DNA of 64,000 nucleotides from Hydrogenovibrio sp. 3SP14C1 (GTDB taxonomy: Bacteria > Pseudomonadota > Gammaproteobacteria > Thiomicrospirales > Thiomicrospiraceae). Both the position numbers and the translations under genes were made by a program. The notes beneath the pieces are model-generated. The model ran no database searches. It saw nothing but the letters and a program-made list of their open reading frames with translations, and had not been told where the DNA came from. The DNA is taken from NCBI RefSeq assembly GCF_029625905.1, contig NZ_JARTLM010000009.1:56798-120797 (forward strand), read 5' to 3'. Below are positions 28,032-37,134 of the stretch, piece after piece (the first letter of the stretch is position 1; every line of letters starts with the position of its first letter).

Positions 28032-30668
28032 GTGGCTTTTAATCTGTTTTCAAAACGCAAGAAAAATCTGAACAAAACCATGCTGACGGGCGCGTTGATT
28101 ACCGCCTTAGCTATTTTTTCCATTACGATGTTTGCCGCGTCGCAGATTTTTATTGAAAGCCTCGCCAAGCAAACCGAAAAAAATGCGGCCACTCTCAGTC
28201 AATTGTCGTTCGACAATATGTACCAGATCATGAGTAAGGGGTGGAATCGAGATCAATTGTTAGATTTTCGCCAGGATCTTAAGCGGACTTATGCCGAGCA
28301 AAATTTAGAATTTTCAATGTATCGCACCGATATTGTTAACCAGCAATTTGGTTTTTTAGCGTCCGATATTAACGAGGATATGCGGCCACTTTTTCAAGAA
28401 GTCCTTTTATCAAAACAGAAAAAAATCACTGAAGATCATAATCAATTTCGAGTTTTAAGACCGTTACTGGCGCGCGAAACTTGCCTCAAGTGTCATACGC
28501 AAGCGCAAAAAGGCGATGTGCTTGGAATTATGAGCATTGAACAAAATGTGGGCGAAGTAATGCGTTCGGCGCGGGATGAGTTTTTATTATTAATGTTGGT
28601 TTTGACCCCGATTCCAATCATATTAGCGCTCTGGGTCGGAAGACGGTTTTCTAGAAGTCTGGTCAAAAGTGTTGAAGAGCTGGACAGTCAGGTCCTGTCG
28701 ATTCAACAAATCGATGATTTAAAAAAATTCGCCCATGGCAGTTCAGTGTTTGATTATGAAGAGTTTGATCATTTAAATCGTAGTTTGAACCAACTTGGTG
28801 ACAAAATAAAACATATCGCCATTGACCGAGATATTCTCGACTTTGAAATCCAGTTGTTGGATAAGTTGGTGTTGTCTTCTGAGCTCATTAAAGATTGGAA
28901 GCAGCATATTTGTTTATTAATGAATGAAATTAACCATATTCTTCCGCTTTACACTATGTTTGTGGTGTTCAGAACAGACGATGCAGAGCAATATGTGATT
29001 GAAGTTTTTTGGCTCGGGCATCCTTCTCAAGAAGCGCAAGATGAACTGGAAGAGCATGCAAAAGAGCTGTTAGATAAGGTGTCAATCTTTGAAAAAGGTT
29101 CTATTTTTAATGTCCACCATACTTATGCTTCTCATGAACCGTTGGATATTAAAAATACTATCCAAACGCAAAGTAAAAGCCTTATTCTCGATACCCCAAA
29201 AATCGGTGGAGTGGTTGGGTTAGGTGTGGAAACTTTTCCGCCGAAAGAGTCTTCCCGTTCGGTGGTGGTGGAAAGCATTCTTACCACTCTGGTGAATGTG
29301 ATTGGATCAATTAAAGCGATTAATAAATTTACTAAGGAATTGGAGTATTACGCTACACGCGACCCTTTAACGCATTTATTCAATCAACGTGTTTTTCATG
29401 AATTGTTGTCCTATGAAGTGGGGCGTGCTCATGCTCATGGCTATTCTTTTGGGTTGTTGATGATCGATTTTGACAATTTCAAGTTGATTAATGATCAGTA
29501 TGGTCATGCGTTTGGAGATGAGGTTTTACAGTCTTTTGCAAATTCAATTCAACAGGTGTTAAGAGAAGGCGATATTTTTGCTCGTTATGGTGGAGATGAG
29601 TTTTGTGTGATATTACCTGAGAGTAATTTAGAAGAAGTGAAATCAGTGTCTTATCGAATATTGAATGCCGCCTCCGATCTTCGGTTGATTGAGCCAAAAG
29701 GAAACGTGGTTAACATGACCTGTTCGGTCGGGGTGAGTATGTATCCTGAGCATGCACAAGATAAAGAAGATCTCTTTATGGTGGCGGATAATATGCTATA
29801 TCGCGTTAAAGATAATGGCAAAAACTCGTTATCTTACCCTGAAGAAGATGATCTGATTGAAGTGTATAAAGAGTCCAATGATCAAAGTTTGTTTATTGTG
29901 CATTCTTTGGAGACTGGCGAACCTATCGAACCAAATTATCAGCCGATTATCTGCATGCAGACAGGTGAAATTAAGGTGCATGAACTGCTGATGCGTTTAA
30001 GACACAACGGAGAGCTGATCAGTGCAGGGCGTTTTATTGAAACCGCCGAACATATGGGGTTGGTCAATCAAATGGATTTGGTGCTAATCGATAAAGCGCT
30101 GGCTCAAGTTCAGACGTCAGGATATAAAGGCATGTTGTTTATTAACTTGTCTCCGAAAGCGATTGTGGCGAGTGAGTTTATTGCCAAAATACAGAGTTTA
30201 ACGGAAAAATATGCCATTCATCATGAACGGATTGTGTTTGAAATTACCGAGCGTGAGACGGTGCATAACATGGCATTACTGGAGAAGTTTGTTCGAGAAT
30301 TACGTTCGGAAGGGTTCCGTTTTGCCATTGATGATTTCGGCTCCGGCTTTTCATCTTTCCAGTATCTAAAACGATTCCCGGTGGACTTCATCAAAATTGA
30401 AGGCGAGTTCATCAATAATATGTCTAAAAACAAAATTGACCTGGCATTTGTGGAAAGTGCGGTGTCGATGGCAAAGTCATTAGGCATTAAAACTATTGCC
30501 GAATTTATCGAAAATGAAGAAACTTTACAGTTAGTGAAAAAGCTAGGCATTGACTATGCACAGGGCTTTTTATTGGCAACCCCTCAGCAAGATTTTCTGC
30601 CAGTATTAAAAGCCGATTTAGCCACCTTGATTCAAAATGAAGAAGCCGATTCAAATAAACCTCTTTAA
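28032..30668 (+). CDS. GGDEF-EAL protein with a periplasmic heme-c-type sensor
   Basis: A cyclic-di-GMP enzyme, 878 residues from GTG 28032 (TAAGG 12 bases upstream; TTG 28011 has no ribosome site). Helix 1 (about 18-40) and helix 2 (about 185-205) enclose a periplasmic domain of the DUF3365/Tll0287 type with a CLKCH heme attachment motif at residues 151-155. A GAF-like region (about 265-430) precedes the GGDEF domain (RYGGDEFCVILPE, with an upstream RxxD inhibitory site REGD). The EAL domain has ELL in place of EAL but keeps LFINLSPKA, FEITERE, DDFGSGFSSF, FIKIEGEF and QGFLLATP. Either or both activities may work. The sensor could report redox state, NO or CO. Confidence 0.92.
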   Translation: MAFNLFSKRKKNLNKTMLTGALITALAIFSITMFAASQIFIESLAKQTEKNAATLSQLSFDNMYQIMSKGWNRDQLLDFRQDLKRTYAEQNLEFSMYRTDIVNQQFGFLASDINEDMRPLFQEVLLSKQKKITEDHNQFRVLRPLLARETCLKCHTQAQKGDVLGIMSIEQNVGEVMRSARDEFLLLMLVLTPIPIILALWVGRRFSRSLVKSVEELDSQVLSIQQIDDLKKFAHGSSVFDYEEFDHLNRSLNQLGDKIKHIAIDRDILDFEIQLLDKLVLSSELIKDWKQHICLLMNEINHILPLYTMFVVFRTDDAEQYVIEVFWLGHPSQEAQDELEEHAKELLDKVSIFEKGSIFNVHHTYASHEPLDIKNTIQTQSKSLILDTPKIGGVVGLGVETFPPKESSRSVVVESILTTLVNVIGSIKAINKFTKELEYYATRDPLTHLFNQRVFHELLSYEVGRAHAHGYSFGLLMIDFDNFKLINDQYGHAFGDEVLQSFANSIQQVLREGDIFARYGGDEFCVILPESNLEEVKSVSYRILNAASDLRLIEPKGNVVNMTCSVGVSMYPEHAQDKEDLFMVADNMLYRVKDNGKNSLSYPEEDDLIEVYKESNDQSLFIVHSLETGEPIEPNYQPIICMQTGEIKVHELLMRLRHNGELISAGRFIETAEHMGLVNQMDLVLIDKALAQVQTSGYKGMLFINLSPKAIVASEFIAKIQSLTEKYAIHHERIVFEITERETVHNMALLEKFVRELRSEGFRFAIDDFGSGFSSFQYLKRFPVDFIKIEGEFINNMSKNKIDLAFVESAVSMAKSLGIKTIAEFIENEETLQLVKKLGIDYAQGFLLATPQQDFLPVLKADLATLIQNEEADSNKPL

Positions 30669-30692
30669 AAAACAGCCAGGCCTGGCTGTTTT
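30669..30692 (+). terminator. Palindromic terminator with CCAGGCCTGG core
   Basis: AAAACAGCCAGG with its exact complement ending TTTT, immediately after the GGDEF-EAL stop. Core 30676-30685. The arms are identical to the trxB copy. Confidence 0.88.
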
Positions 30693-30888
30693 GAAAGGGT
30701 GTATTAGAGCCCCCTTAGTTGTTAATCCACTCATAAATAATCACTTTATATGATTTCTATTGATATAAGAAAAGCATTATAACGTTTTGTTTTGACTATC
30801 TTTTTTTGAATAGGTTTGTTTTAATGAGGTAGATAAAGAATCAATCTTTATTCAAAGAGTGACCTCTAAGATAAAAGGGAGAGAAAGG

Positions 30889-31140
30889 ATGACAATGGAA
30901 ATTTTGCAGGCTTTTTTAGGTTGGTGCTTAGTGTTTAATTTTTCTTTGCTGATTATCTGGTTTGTATTTTTTACGTTTGCCCATCGCTGGGTGTATCGAA
31001 TGCATTCGCTTTGGTTTGATTTATCAGTGGAAAGATTTGACCAGGTCCATTACAGCGGCATGGCTTTTTATAAGCTTATGATTATTATCTTTAACTTGGT
31101 GCCGTATTTAGCGCTGTTGATGATTTTGCCTCCCGCCTAA
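30889..31140 (+). CDS. Small two-helix membrane protein (DUF6868-like)
   Basis: 83 residues from ATG 30889, preceded by AAGGGAG eight bases upstream; the in-frame extension to 30859 lacks a ribosome site. Helices at about 5-32 and 57-80 flank a polar segment (HRWVYRMHSLWFDLSVERFDQVHYSGMAF shape: aromatic, Ser/His rich). It resembles small proteins catalogued as DUF6868, common in marine gammaproteobacteria; function unknown. It has its own 170-base upstream region and ends at a palindrome. Confidence 0.75.
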   Translation: MTMEILQAFLGWCLVFNFSLLIIWFVFFTFAHRWVYRMHSLWFDLSVERFDQVHYSGMAFYKLMIIIFNLVPYLALLMILPPA

Positions 31141-31142
31141 AA

Positions 31143-31158
31143 CCCCCAGGCCTGGGGG
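31143..31158 (-). terminator. CCCCCAGGCCTGGGGG hairpin between convergent genes
   Basis: A 16-base perfect palindrome, all G/C in the outer arms. On minus it is followed by TTTT, so it best serves rhlE; on plus no T-tract follows. Core 31146-31155, only 460 bases from the preceding copy. Confidence 0.75.
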
Positions 31159-31183
31159 GTAGTCAGGAAGGTAGAGGGTGAGA

Positions 31184-32521
31184 TTAGTGGTTGGTTTTAG
31201 GTGACCCCGAATGCGGACTGCTTTTTGGTTTATTCGGGCGACGATTTCTATTCGCTGGTTTCTTTTTAAGCGCTTGTGCATCCGATTTATTGTCAGAAGT
31301 GTCTTTTCCCGAAGCGTGTGGTGTCTTTGGCTTTTTAGGTTTTTTCGGCTTTTTAGGACGATGATTCAAACGTGTTTCAGGCACTTCATTGCTGGGTTCA
31401 AACCCGTCAATGGTTTTACGCGGTAACAATTTTTGAATCAAGTTTTCAATTCCTGCTAATTCTTTCACTTCATCTGCGCTGACCAATGAAACCGCTTCAC
31501 CAACGGCGCCAGCACGACCGGTTCGTCCGATACGGTGTACATAATCTTCCGCGACATTGGGTAAATCAAAGTTCACGACGTGCGGTAGTTGGTCGATATC
31601 GATTCCTCGTGCTGCAATATCGGTCGCGACTAGCGCTTGTACCGAACCATCTTTAAAGCTGGCTAATGCTTTAGTGCGCGCACCTTGGCTTTTGTTTCCA
31701 TGAATGGCAGCGGCCTTGATGCCTTTCCCTTCCAATTGTTTGGTCAAGCGGTTAGCACCATGCTTGGTGCGAGAGAAAATCAAAACTTGCGTCCAGTCAT
31801 TCTCTTTAATCAATTTTGTCAGTAAAGCCGCTTTTCGACCTTTATCCACCGGATAAATCCATTGAGTGACCGTCGTGGCGGTTGTGTTTCTTGGCGTGAC
31901 GGAAATTTCCACGGGATTGTTAACCAATCCTTTGGCGAGTTGACGAATTTCATTTGAGAAGGTCGCTGAGAACAATAAGTTCTGACGATTTTTCGGCAGC
32001 GCTTTTAAAATGCGCTTGATATCATGAATGAACCCCATGTCCAGCATTCGATCCGCTTCATCCAAAACCAAGATTTCCAGTTGATCAAATTTGACCGCAT
32101 TCTGATTAAATAAATCCAATAAACGCCCAGGTGTGGCGACTAAAATATCCACCCCTTTTCTTAAGCGCATCATTTGGGGATTGATTTTGACGCCGCCGAA
32201 TACAACAGTGGATTTCAATGACAGTTGCTTGCCATAAGTCTCAACACTGTCACTGACTTGTGCAGCCAGTTCACGAGTTGGCGTTAAAATCAATGCTCTT
32301 GCTTGGTTAGGGCCGGCGGGTTTGCCTTTGGATAAGCGTTCTAAAATAGGTAAGGTAAAGCCAGCGGTTTTCCCGGTCCCGGTTTGTGCTGCAGCCATCA
32401 CATCTTTTCCTTCAAGAACAGCCGGAATGGCTTGTGCCTGGATAGGAGAAGGGGTTTCGTAACCTTGTTGGGTTACAGCATCAAGTATGGGTTTGGATAA
32501 ACCCAAGGAAGCAAAAGTCAT
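31184..32521 (-). CDS. rhlE: DEAD-box RNA helicase RhlE
   Basis: 445 residues. All helicase motifs are present: [12 protein letters not shown] (I), PTRELAAQV (Ia), [13 protein letters not shown] (II), SATF (III), and [10 protein letters not shown] plus [10 protein letters not shown] (V/VI). RhlE-type helicases remodel ribosomal and mRNA structures. The carboxy 70 residues are a basic low-complexity tail with tandem KPK units ([10 protein letters not shown]) that likely binds RNA nonspecifically. Single-gene unit, ended by the palindrome at 31143. Confidence 0.95.
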   Translation of the reverse strand: MTFASLGLSKPILDAVTQQGYETPSPIQAQAIPAVLEGKDVMAAAQTGTGKTAGFTLPILERLSKGKPAGPNQARALILTPTRELAAQVSDSVETYGKQLSLKSTVVFGGVKINPQMMRLRKGVDILVATPGRLLDLFNQNAVKFDQLEILVLDEADRMLDMGFIHDIKRILKALPKNRQNLLFSATFSNEIRQLAKGLVNNPVEISVTPRNTTATTVTQWIYPVDKGRKAALLTKLIKENDWTQVLIFSRTKHGANRLTKQLEGKGIKAAAIHGNKSQGARTKALASFKDGSVQALVATDIAARGIDIDQLPHVVNFDLPNVAEDYVHRIGRTGRAGAVGEAVSLVSADEVKELAGIENLIQKLLPRKTIDGFEPSNEVPETRLNHRPKKPKKPKKPKTPHASGKDTSDNKSDAQALKKKPANRNRRPNKPKSSPHSGSPKTNH

Positions 32522-32673
32522 AGATAGGTCTCATAAAATAAAAGCGATAAAATCGCTGTATTTTCAACACACAACGATTGGTCGTGTAGCTTACAGCATA
32601 TTGCCGTATATTGCTATTGAAAGCGATAGTTTCGGTGGTTTCGTGTCAAGCGTCATTGTGCTTATGTGGCAGG

Positions 32674-32713
32674 ATAAAAAAACCACTAAGGTGCACCTCA
32701 AACCTTAGTGGTT
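32674..32713 (-). terminator. Intrinsic terminator of the cytochrome b561-yceI operon
   Basis: Stem AACCACTAAGG/CCTTAGTGGTT (32681-32691, 32703-32713); on minus it runs into TTTTTTTT. It lies 36 bases after yceI. Confidence 0.9.
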
Positions 32714-32748
32714 AACTCACTTATGGAGTCAAGTGATGCGGTTAGGTG

Positions 32749-33339
32749 TTATTGACGAACCCCTTCCAAATTTAGCTGAAAGTAAACGTTGGCAGAAGCC
32801 GGCCCAAGATTGTAAGTAATGCCATAATCAGCCAGTTTGATTAAAGTAGTTCCGCTGAACCCCGCACGATAACCACCCCAAGGATCTTTCCCTTCACCGA
32901 TTTTTTGTGCCTGGATTTCAATCGCTTTGGTAACACCATGCAAGGTTAAATTTCCTTTAATGTTTAAGGTGTTGTCAGCAGTCTTTTTAATAGAGCTACT
33001 GACAAAAGTCGCGGTAGGAAATTTGTTCACGTCTAAAAAGTCATCACTTCTTAAATGCTTATCTCTTTCTGCATGGTTGGTGTTGACACTTTTAGTGTCA
33101 ATAGTCACGTTCACCTGGCTATTGGAAACCTTTTCTTTGTCATAAGTGAAGTTCCCATCGAATTTATCGAATCGTCCTGTTAGCCAGCTATACCCTAGAT
33201 GCTGAATTTTAAAGTTGATGGATGCATGCATGCCTTTAGTGTCAATTTGGTATTTGACGGGGGCAGACCACCCTAAGCTTGAGAATAGCATTAATCCGGC
33301 GGCTAAAATAAAGGGGCTCAATCTATTAAAGGGTTTCAT
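32749..33339 (-). CDS. yceI: Periplasmic YceI-family protein
   Basis: 196 residues with a signal peptide (core FILAAGLMLFSSLGWSA). The mature lipocalin-like barrel carries YQIDTKGMHASINFKIQHLGYSWLTGRF, TATFVSSSIKKT and LTLHGVTKAIEI, the family signatures. YceI proteins bind polyisoprenoids; a link to quinone delivery is suggested by the adjacent cytochrome b561, an association seen across Proteobacteria. The two form an operon with 44 bases between them. Confidence 0.94.
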   Translation of the reverse strand: MKPFNRLSPFILAAGLMLFSSLGWSAPVKYQIDTKGMHASINFKIQHLGYSWLTGRFDKFDGNFTYDKEKVSNSQVNVTIDTKSVNTNHAERDKHLRSDDFLDVNKFPTATFVSSSIKKTADNTLNIKGNLTLHGVTKAIEIQAQKIGEGKDPWGGYRAGFSGTTLIKLADYGITYNLGPASANVYFQLNLEGVRQ

Positions 33340-33383
33340 GGTGTTTCTCCTGTAAAAGTTAAAAGTAGTCGTTAAAATTTAAA

Positions 33384-33935
33384 TCAGTCTCTGGGGGTTA
33401 ACATGCGCTTCAAGGTCTTATCTTTATTGATAAAGTGATGCTTTAAAGCAGCCAGAGCATGGATTGTCGCAAACCCAATCAGTGTCCAGGCCAGCCAAAA
33501 ATGAATTTCCCCAGCGGTATCTGCTTGCTCTTCTATTTTTAAGCCGACAGCAGGTAACGTAAACCAGTTAAAAACCTCAATGCCGTGGCCTTCCGCAGTG
33601 GAAATTAAATAACCACTGACGCCCAATGCCAGTACCAAGACATAAAATAAAATGTGTACTGAATGGGCGACCCAATTTAAAAAAGGGACTTGTCCAGATA
33701 CCTCTTGCGGAATCGGGTTGCTCCAACGCCAAATGAGTCGTAGCACCATGAAACCCACTAACAAAACCCCAACGCTTTTATGAATGGCGGGCGCATCATG
33801 GTACCAAGGGCTGTAAAAGCTTAAATCAACCATCCACAATCCCAGTGTAAATAGGCCGATTAATCCGATGGCAATTAACCAATGCAGACCGATGCTGGTC
33901 CAACCATATCGTTTGTCGGTATTCGTGAGTTTCAT
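33384..33935 (-). CDS. cybB: Cytochrome b561
   Basis: 183 residues, four transmembrane helices, and paired histidines for two hemes b (IGLHWLIAIGL, AIHKSVGVLL, AHSVHILFY and IHALAALKHHFI). Bacterial b561 moves electrons between quinol and superoxide or other acceptors. First gene of the operon with yceI. Confidence 0.93.
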   Translation of the reverse strand: MKLTNTDKRYGWTSIGLHWLIAIGLIGLFTLGLWMVDLSFYSPWYHDAPAIHKSVGVLLVGFMVLRLIWRWSNPIPQEVSGQVPFLNWVAHSVHILFYVLVLALGVSGYLISTAEGHGIEVFNWFTLPAVGLKIEEQADTAGEIHFWLAWTLIGFATIHALAALKHHFINKDKTLKRMLTPRD

Positions 33936-34072
33936 GGGTGACCTTAATCTTATGTGTTGGCTATATGAATAGCGTACCGATTTCTTAAGTCCTTGAAAAT
34001 CATTAAAAAACGAAAAGACTGTTCTGTTTTTAAGAATAATGGTTTGTGATTGATGATTATAGAGGGTGTAAA

Positions 34073-34094
34073 AAATGACCAGGCCTGGTCATTT
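34073..34094 (-). terminator. Palindromic terminator with CCAGGCCTGG core
   Basis: AAATGACCAGG and its complement, eight bases after the yfcH stop. Core 34079-34088. On minus the hairpin is followed by TTTTT. Confidence 0.9.
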
Positions 34095-34102
34095 CTGAGC
34101 GC

Positions 34103-34966
34103 TTATGACTTGGCTGTCAGTAAATTTTGTAAAGCGCTTTCTGCCGTTGGGTAGTGAAATTGAAACCCCATGGTGATTAATTTACTGGGGAGAACAGCGC
34201 TGCTGTGAGTTAATACTTGTGCCCCTTTACCAAACATCAGTTTGAGTTGCCATAGGGGCAGGGGAAGGAAAAAAGGGCGGTTGAGTGTGGTTGCCAGAGT
34301 CTGGCCAAATGCTTTTTGTGTTAGAGGATGCGGCGCTGTTAGGTTATAAATGCCTTGCATCTCGGGATGATTGAGGGCGAATAGAAACCCTTGTGCTAAG
34401 TCCTCAATATGTATCCAAGAAAAGCACTGATTCCCACCGGCAACCGGACCGCCTAGTCCGAGTTTAAAAGGGGGTAACATTTTTTGTAAGGCACCACCTT
34501 GGGTTGATAAAACCACACCAAACCGAAAGATCAATACTTTATCTGCCAATTGGCGGGAGGCATCTTCCCAAGCGACACTTAACTTGGCAAGAAAATTATC
34601 GCCCGGTTGGGTCGTGGATTCATCGACAGGGTGTGCACAATCGCTTTCTGGGTAGAAGCCGATAGCAGAGGCTGCAATCACTCTTTTCGGCGGCTCGGAC
34701 AGTGATTTTATAACTTGTGCCACCTGTTGCGTGGTCTGGACGCGACTGTTCCAAAGCACATCTTGATAGCCTTTTGGCCAGCGCTGACCAATATTAGCGC
34801 CTGATAGATTAATCAATAAATCAATGCCGTTAAGTTCTCCCGCTAAGTTGAAGGAAGCTTGAAAGACTTCCCTGCCCAAACAGGACACGGAGTGGTTTTG
34901 TTTTTCAAAAAATTGTTTCAGATATGAGCCGATTAACCCGGTTCCGCCTAGAATGACAATTTTCAT
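34103..34966 (-). CDS. yfcH: YfcH-family NAD-dependent epimerase (TIGR01777)
   Basis: 287 residues, extended SDR fold: GGTGLIGSYLKQFF nucleotide-binding start, ASAIGFYP, FRFGVVLSTQGGAL, and a carboxy DUF1731 region (FGKGAQVLTHSSAVLPSKL). Substrate unknown. It lies 34 bases after msrAB in the same direction and so is probably co-transcribed with it, ended by the palindrome. Confidence 0.92.
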   Translation of the reverse strand: MKIVILGGTGLIGSYLKQFFEKQNHSVSCLGREVFQASFNLAGELNGIDLLINLSGANIGQRWPKGYQDVLWNSRVQTTQQVAQVIKSLSEPPKRVIAASAIGFYPESDCAHPVDESTTQPGDNFLAKLSVAWEDASRQLADKVLIFRFGVVLSTQGGALQKMLPPFKLGLGGPVAGGNQCFSWIHIEDLAQGFLFALNHPEMQGIYNLTAPHPLTQKAFGQTLATTLNRPFFLPLPLWQLKLMFGKGAQVLTHSSAVLPSKLITMGFQFHYPTAESALQNLLTAKS

Positions 34967-35000
34967 ATGCTTTCCTTCTCAACCTAAAACATTGAATGAT

Positions 35001-36332
35001 TTATTTACTCTCTTCATCCGGTACAAACTTGAGCACATTGCCATTGATGCAATAGCGTTTGTGGGTTGGTGGCGGGCCATCATTGAAAACATGGCCTAAA
35101 TGGATGCCAGAACTGGCACTGCGGACTTCAATTCGCGTCATGCCATGACTGGTGTCCTTATGCTCGGTGATTGCGCCTTCCACTGGGTTGAAAAAGCTTG
35201 GCCAGCCTGACCCGCTTTCAAATTTAGTGTCGCTTCTAAAGAGCGCCGCTCCGGTAATCGGATCCACAAATGTACCGGGACGTTTTTCATCAAGATGAGA
35301 GCCAGAAAAAGCGTGCTCGGTTCCTTGTTCAAATGCGATCTGACGCTGTTCAGGGGTAAGTAGTCTAAAGCCTAGCCATTTCCAAAAGCGTTCTTTGTCG
35401 GCGTTGTAACCAGTATAGCGAGAGACTTCTTTGCCTTTTTCAAACAATACGATGGTCGGGGTGGCAAAAAGCGCTTTTTCCAAAGTCCAGCCTTCTGGCA
35501 CATTCGGGTTTAATGTGGTGACAATCGGGACTTCCGATTGCCAGGTCGAAAGCACTTCTGCCTTGAATTTTTTACAAAAGGCACAGTCTTCCGCTTCAAA
35601 GACCACCAATTGTCTTTCCGCATTTAAGTCGGCACCCACTAACCGTTCTGCGGGGGGCATCTTCTCTGGCATCGCACTTGCGTTGTCTGGAGATGTGGCC
35701 GGATATTTCACGCCCGTTCCCCCGAGGCCACAATAGCCGTTCGGATTTTTTTTCAGATAGTCTTGGTGGTATTCTTCCGCGGTAATATAGTTACGTAAGG
35801 GCGCGATTTCGGTGGTAATTTTACCGTAACCCGCTTTCTCTAGCGCTTTTTGGTATACCTCTTTGGTCTTTTGTGCCAAGGCTGTCTGTGCATCGGAATG
35901 TGTGTAGATTGCACTACGATAGTTGGTACCGATGTCATTGCCTTGTCGGTCACCTTGCGTTGGGTCGTGGCTTTCCCAGAATTTAATTAAGATGGTTTCC
36001 AGGCCAACTTTTTGAGGGTCGAAAGTGACTTTAACCACTTCTGCATGGTTACGTAAATCACTTTTGCCAAAACGGATTTCTTTTTCCAATCCCAGAACAT
36101 CATAGTACCCAGCATTTTTTTGATCTCCTCCGGCGTAGCCACTTTCAACGCTGATCACACCCGGAATTTCTCCCATGCGTTTTTCAGCGCCCCAGAAACA
36201 TCCCATTCCTAGAACGATGCTGTCAGTTTTTTCAGAAGATGGAAGGGTTGAATCCATAGCGGGCTCCTTTGCACATGCATTGAGTATTAGACTGGTTGAA
36301 AGAAGTAGGGTTGTCAACAATTTGCTCAACAT
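35001..36332 (-). CDS. Lipoprotein MsrA-thioredoxin-MsrB fusion
   Basis: A methionine sulfoxide reductase acting on both S and R isomers, 443 residues. A lipoprotein signal ends in the lipobox LNAC (Cys19 or 20), so it is anchored in the periplasm. MsrA domain (about 35-215) with the catalytic Cys in GMGCFWGAEKR and GYAGG, GTNYRSAIY; a thioredoxin-like domain (about 225-320) with CAFC and the cis-Pro ATPTIV; MsrB domain (about 325-440) with GSGWPSFF, HLGHVF and the catalytic Cys in RYCINGNVL. Known PilB proteins have Trx first (Trx-MsrA-MsrB); here Trx is in the middle. The CAFC could recycle both reductase domains in one chain. Confidence 0.93.
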   Translation of the reverse strand: MLSKLLTTLLLSTSLILNACAKEPAMDSTLPSSEKTDSIVLGMGCFWGAEKRMGEIPGVISVESGYAGGDQKNAGYYDVLGLEKEIRFGKSDLRNHAEVVKVTFDPQKVGLETILIKFWESHDPTQGDRQGNDIGTNYRSAIYTHSDAQTALAQKTKEVYQKALEKAGYGKITTEIAPLRNYITAEEYHQDYLKKNPNGYCGLGGTGVKYPATSPDNASAMPEKMPPAERLVGADLNAERQLVVFEAEDCAFCKKFKAEVLSTWQSEVPIVTTLNPNVPEGWTLEKALFATPTIVLFEKGKEVSRYTGYNADKERFWKWLGFRLLTPEQRQIAFEQGTEHAFSGSHLDEKRPGTFVDPITGAALFRSDTKFESGSGWPSFFNPVEGAITEHKDTSHGMTRIEVRSASSGIHLGHVFNDGPPPTHKRYCINGNVLKFVPDEESK

Positions 36333-36437
36333 GATTGTTTCCTTTTTAAGATGCTTATTAGAATAGACCCGTTAAAAGACAGAATCTTTCTAAACGGTGT
36401 TGAGAAAACATGACAGTGACTATTATTGGCAGACCGA

Positions 36438-36962
36438 TTAATGTTTGGCATTTTGTAACGTGTTGAGTTCTTTTAAAACAATGCCGACATGTTCTTGAGG
36501 ATCAACGTCACGGTAAATTTTAACAATATGTCCGCTCGGATCAATAATGAAGCTGTGGCGTTTTGCGAACTTAAAGACAATGAAATCACTTAAGGCACCG
36601 TACTTTGCAGCAACGTTACCTTCCGAATCGGAAAGTAGGCTAAACGGTAATTGATATTTTTTAGCAAAAGCTTGATGGCTGTCGAGGCTATCTAAACTGA
36701 CACCCAAGATAACGGCTTTTTTCTGAATCAATTTGTTGACGTTATCTCTGAAACTACAAGCTTCGGTGGTGCAACCAGGGGTGTCATTTTTAGGATAAAA
36801 ATATAACACGACCCATTTCCCTTGTTGGCCAGATAACTTGATTTGCTCTTGGTGTTGGTTATAGAGCGTAAAACCGGGTGCGAGGTCCCCGATTTTTAAA
36901 GGATTGGCCTGGGCAGAAAAGCTTGCTATGGTTAAGGCAAATAACGTCAGTTTTTGAAACAT
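36438..36962 (-). CDS. Secreted Bcp/PrxQ-type peroxiredoxin
   Basis: 174 residues. An amino signal peptide (MFQKLTLFALTIASFSAQA) is unusual for Bcp, which is normally cytoplasmic. The peroxidatic Cys and resolving Cys lie in the CTTEAC motif of TPGCTTEACSFRDN, five residues apart, as in atypical two-Cys PrxQ. It precedes msrAB by 105 bases in the same orientation, so the pair looks like an envelope oxidant-defence unit. Confidence 0.93.
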   Translation of the reverse strand: MFQKLTLFALTIASFSAQANPLKIGDLAPGFTLYNQHQEQIKLSGQQGKWVVLYFYPKNDTPGCTTEACSFRDNVNKLIQKKAVILGVSLDSLDSHQAFAKKYQLPFSLLSDSEGNVAAKYGALSDFIVFKFAKRHSFIIDPSGHIVKIYRDVDPQEHVGIVLKELNTLQNAKH

Positions 36963-37134
36963 GAAGCAACATCCTTCTTCGCGTGGTAAAGTTAATTGGG
37001 TAACATGGGGTGTTTAAGTTATACTTTTGCTATACTTGAGTTATGCGTATGGTTATTATCTTAACTTAAATCTGCTTTGATTGTAGTGATGATTTGACGC
37101 AAGCCGCGGAATGAAATTGTCAAAGGAATGATTA

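Noticed and set aside
31268-31370. Repetitive DNA in the rhlE 3' region
   Set aside because: It simply encodes the Lys-Pro-Lys basic tail of the helicase; the units are short and there is no sign of a mobile or structured repeat.
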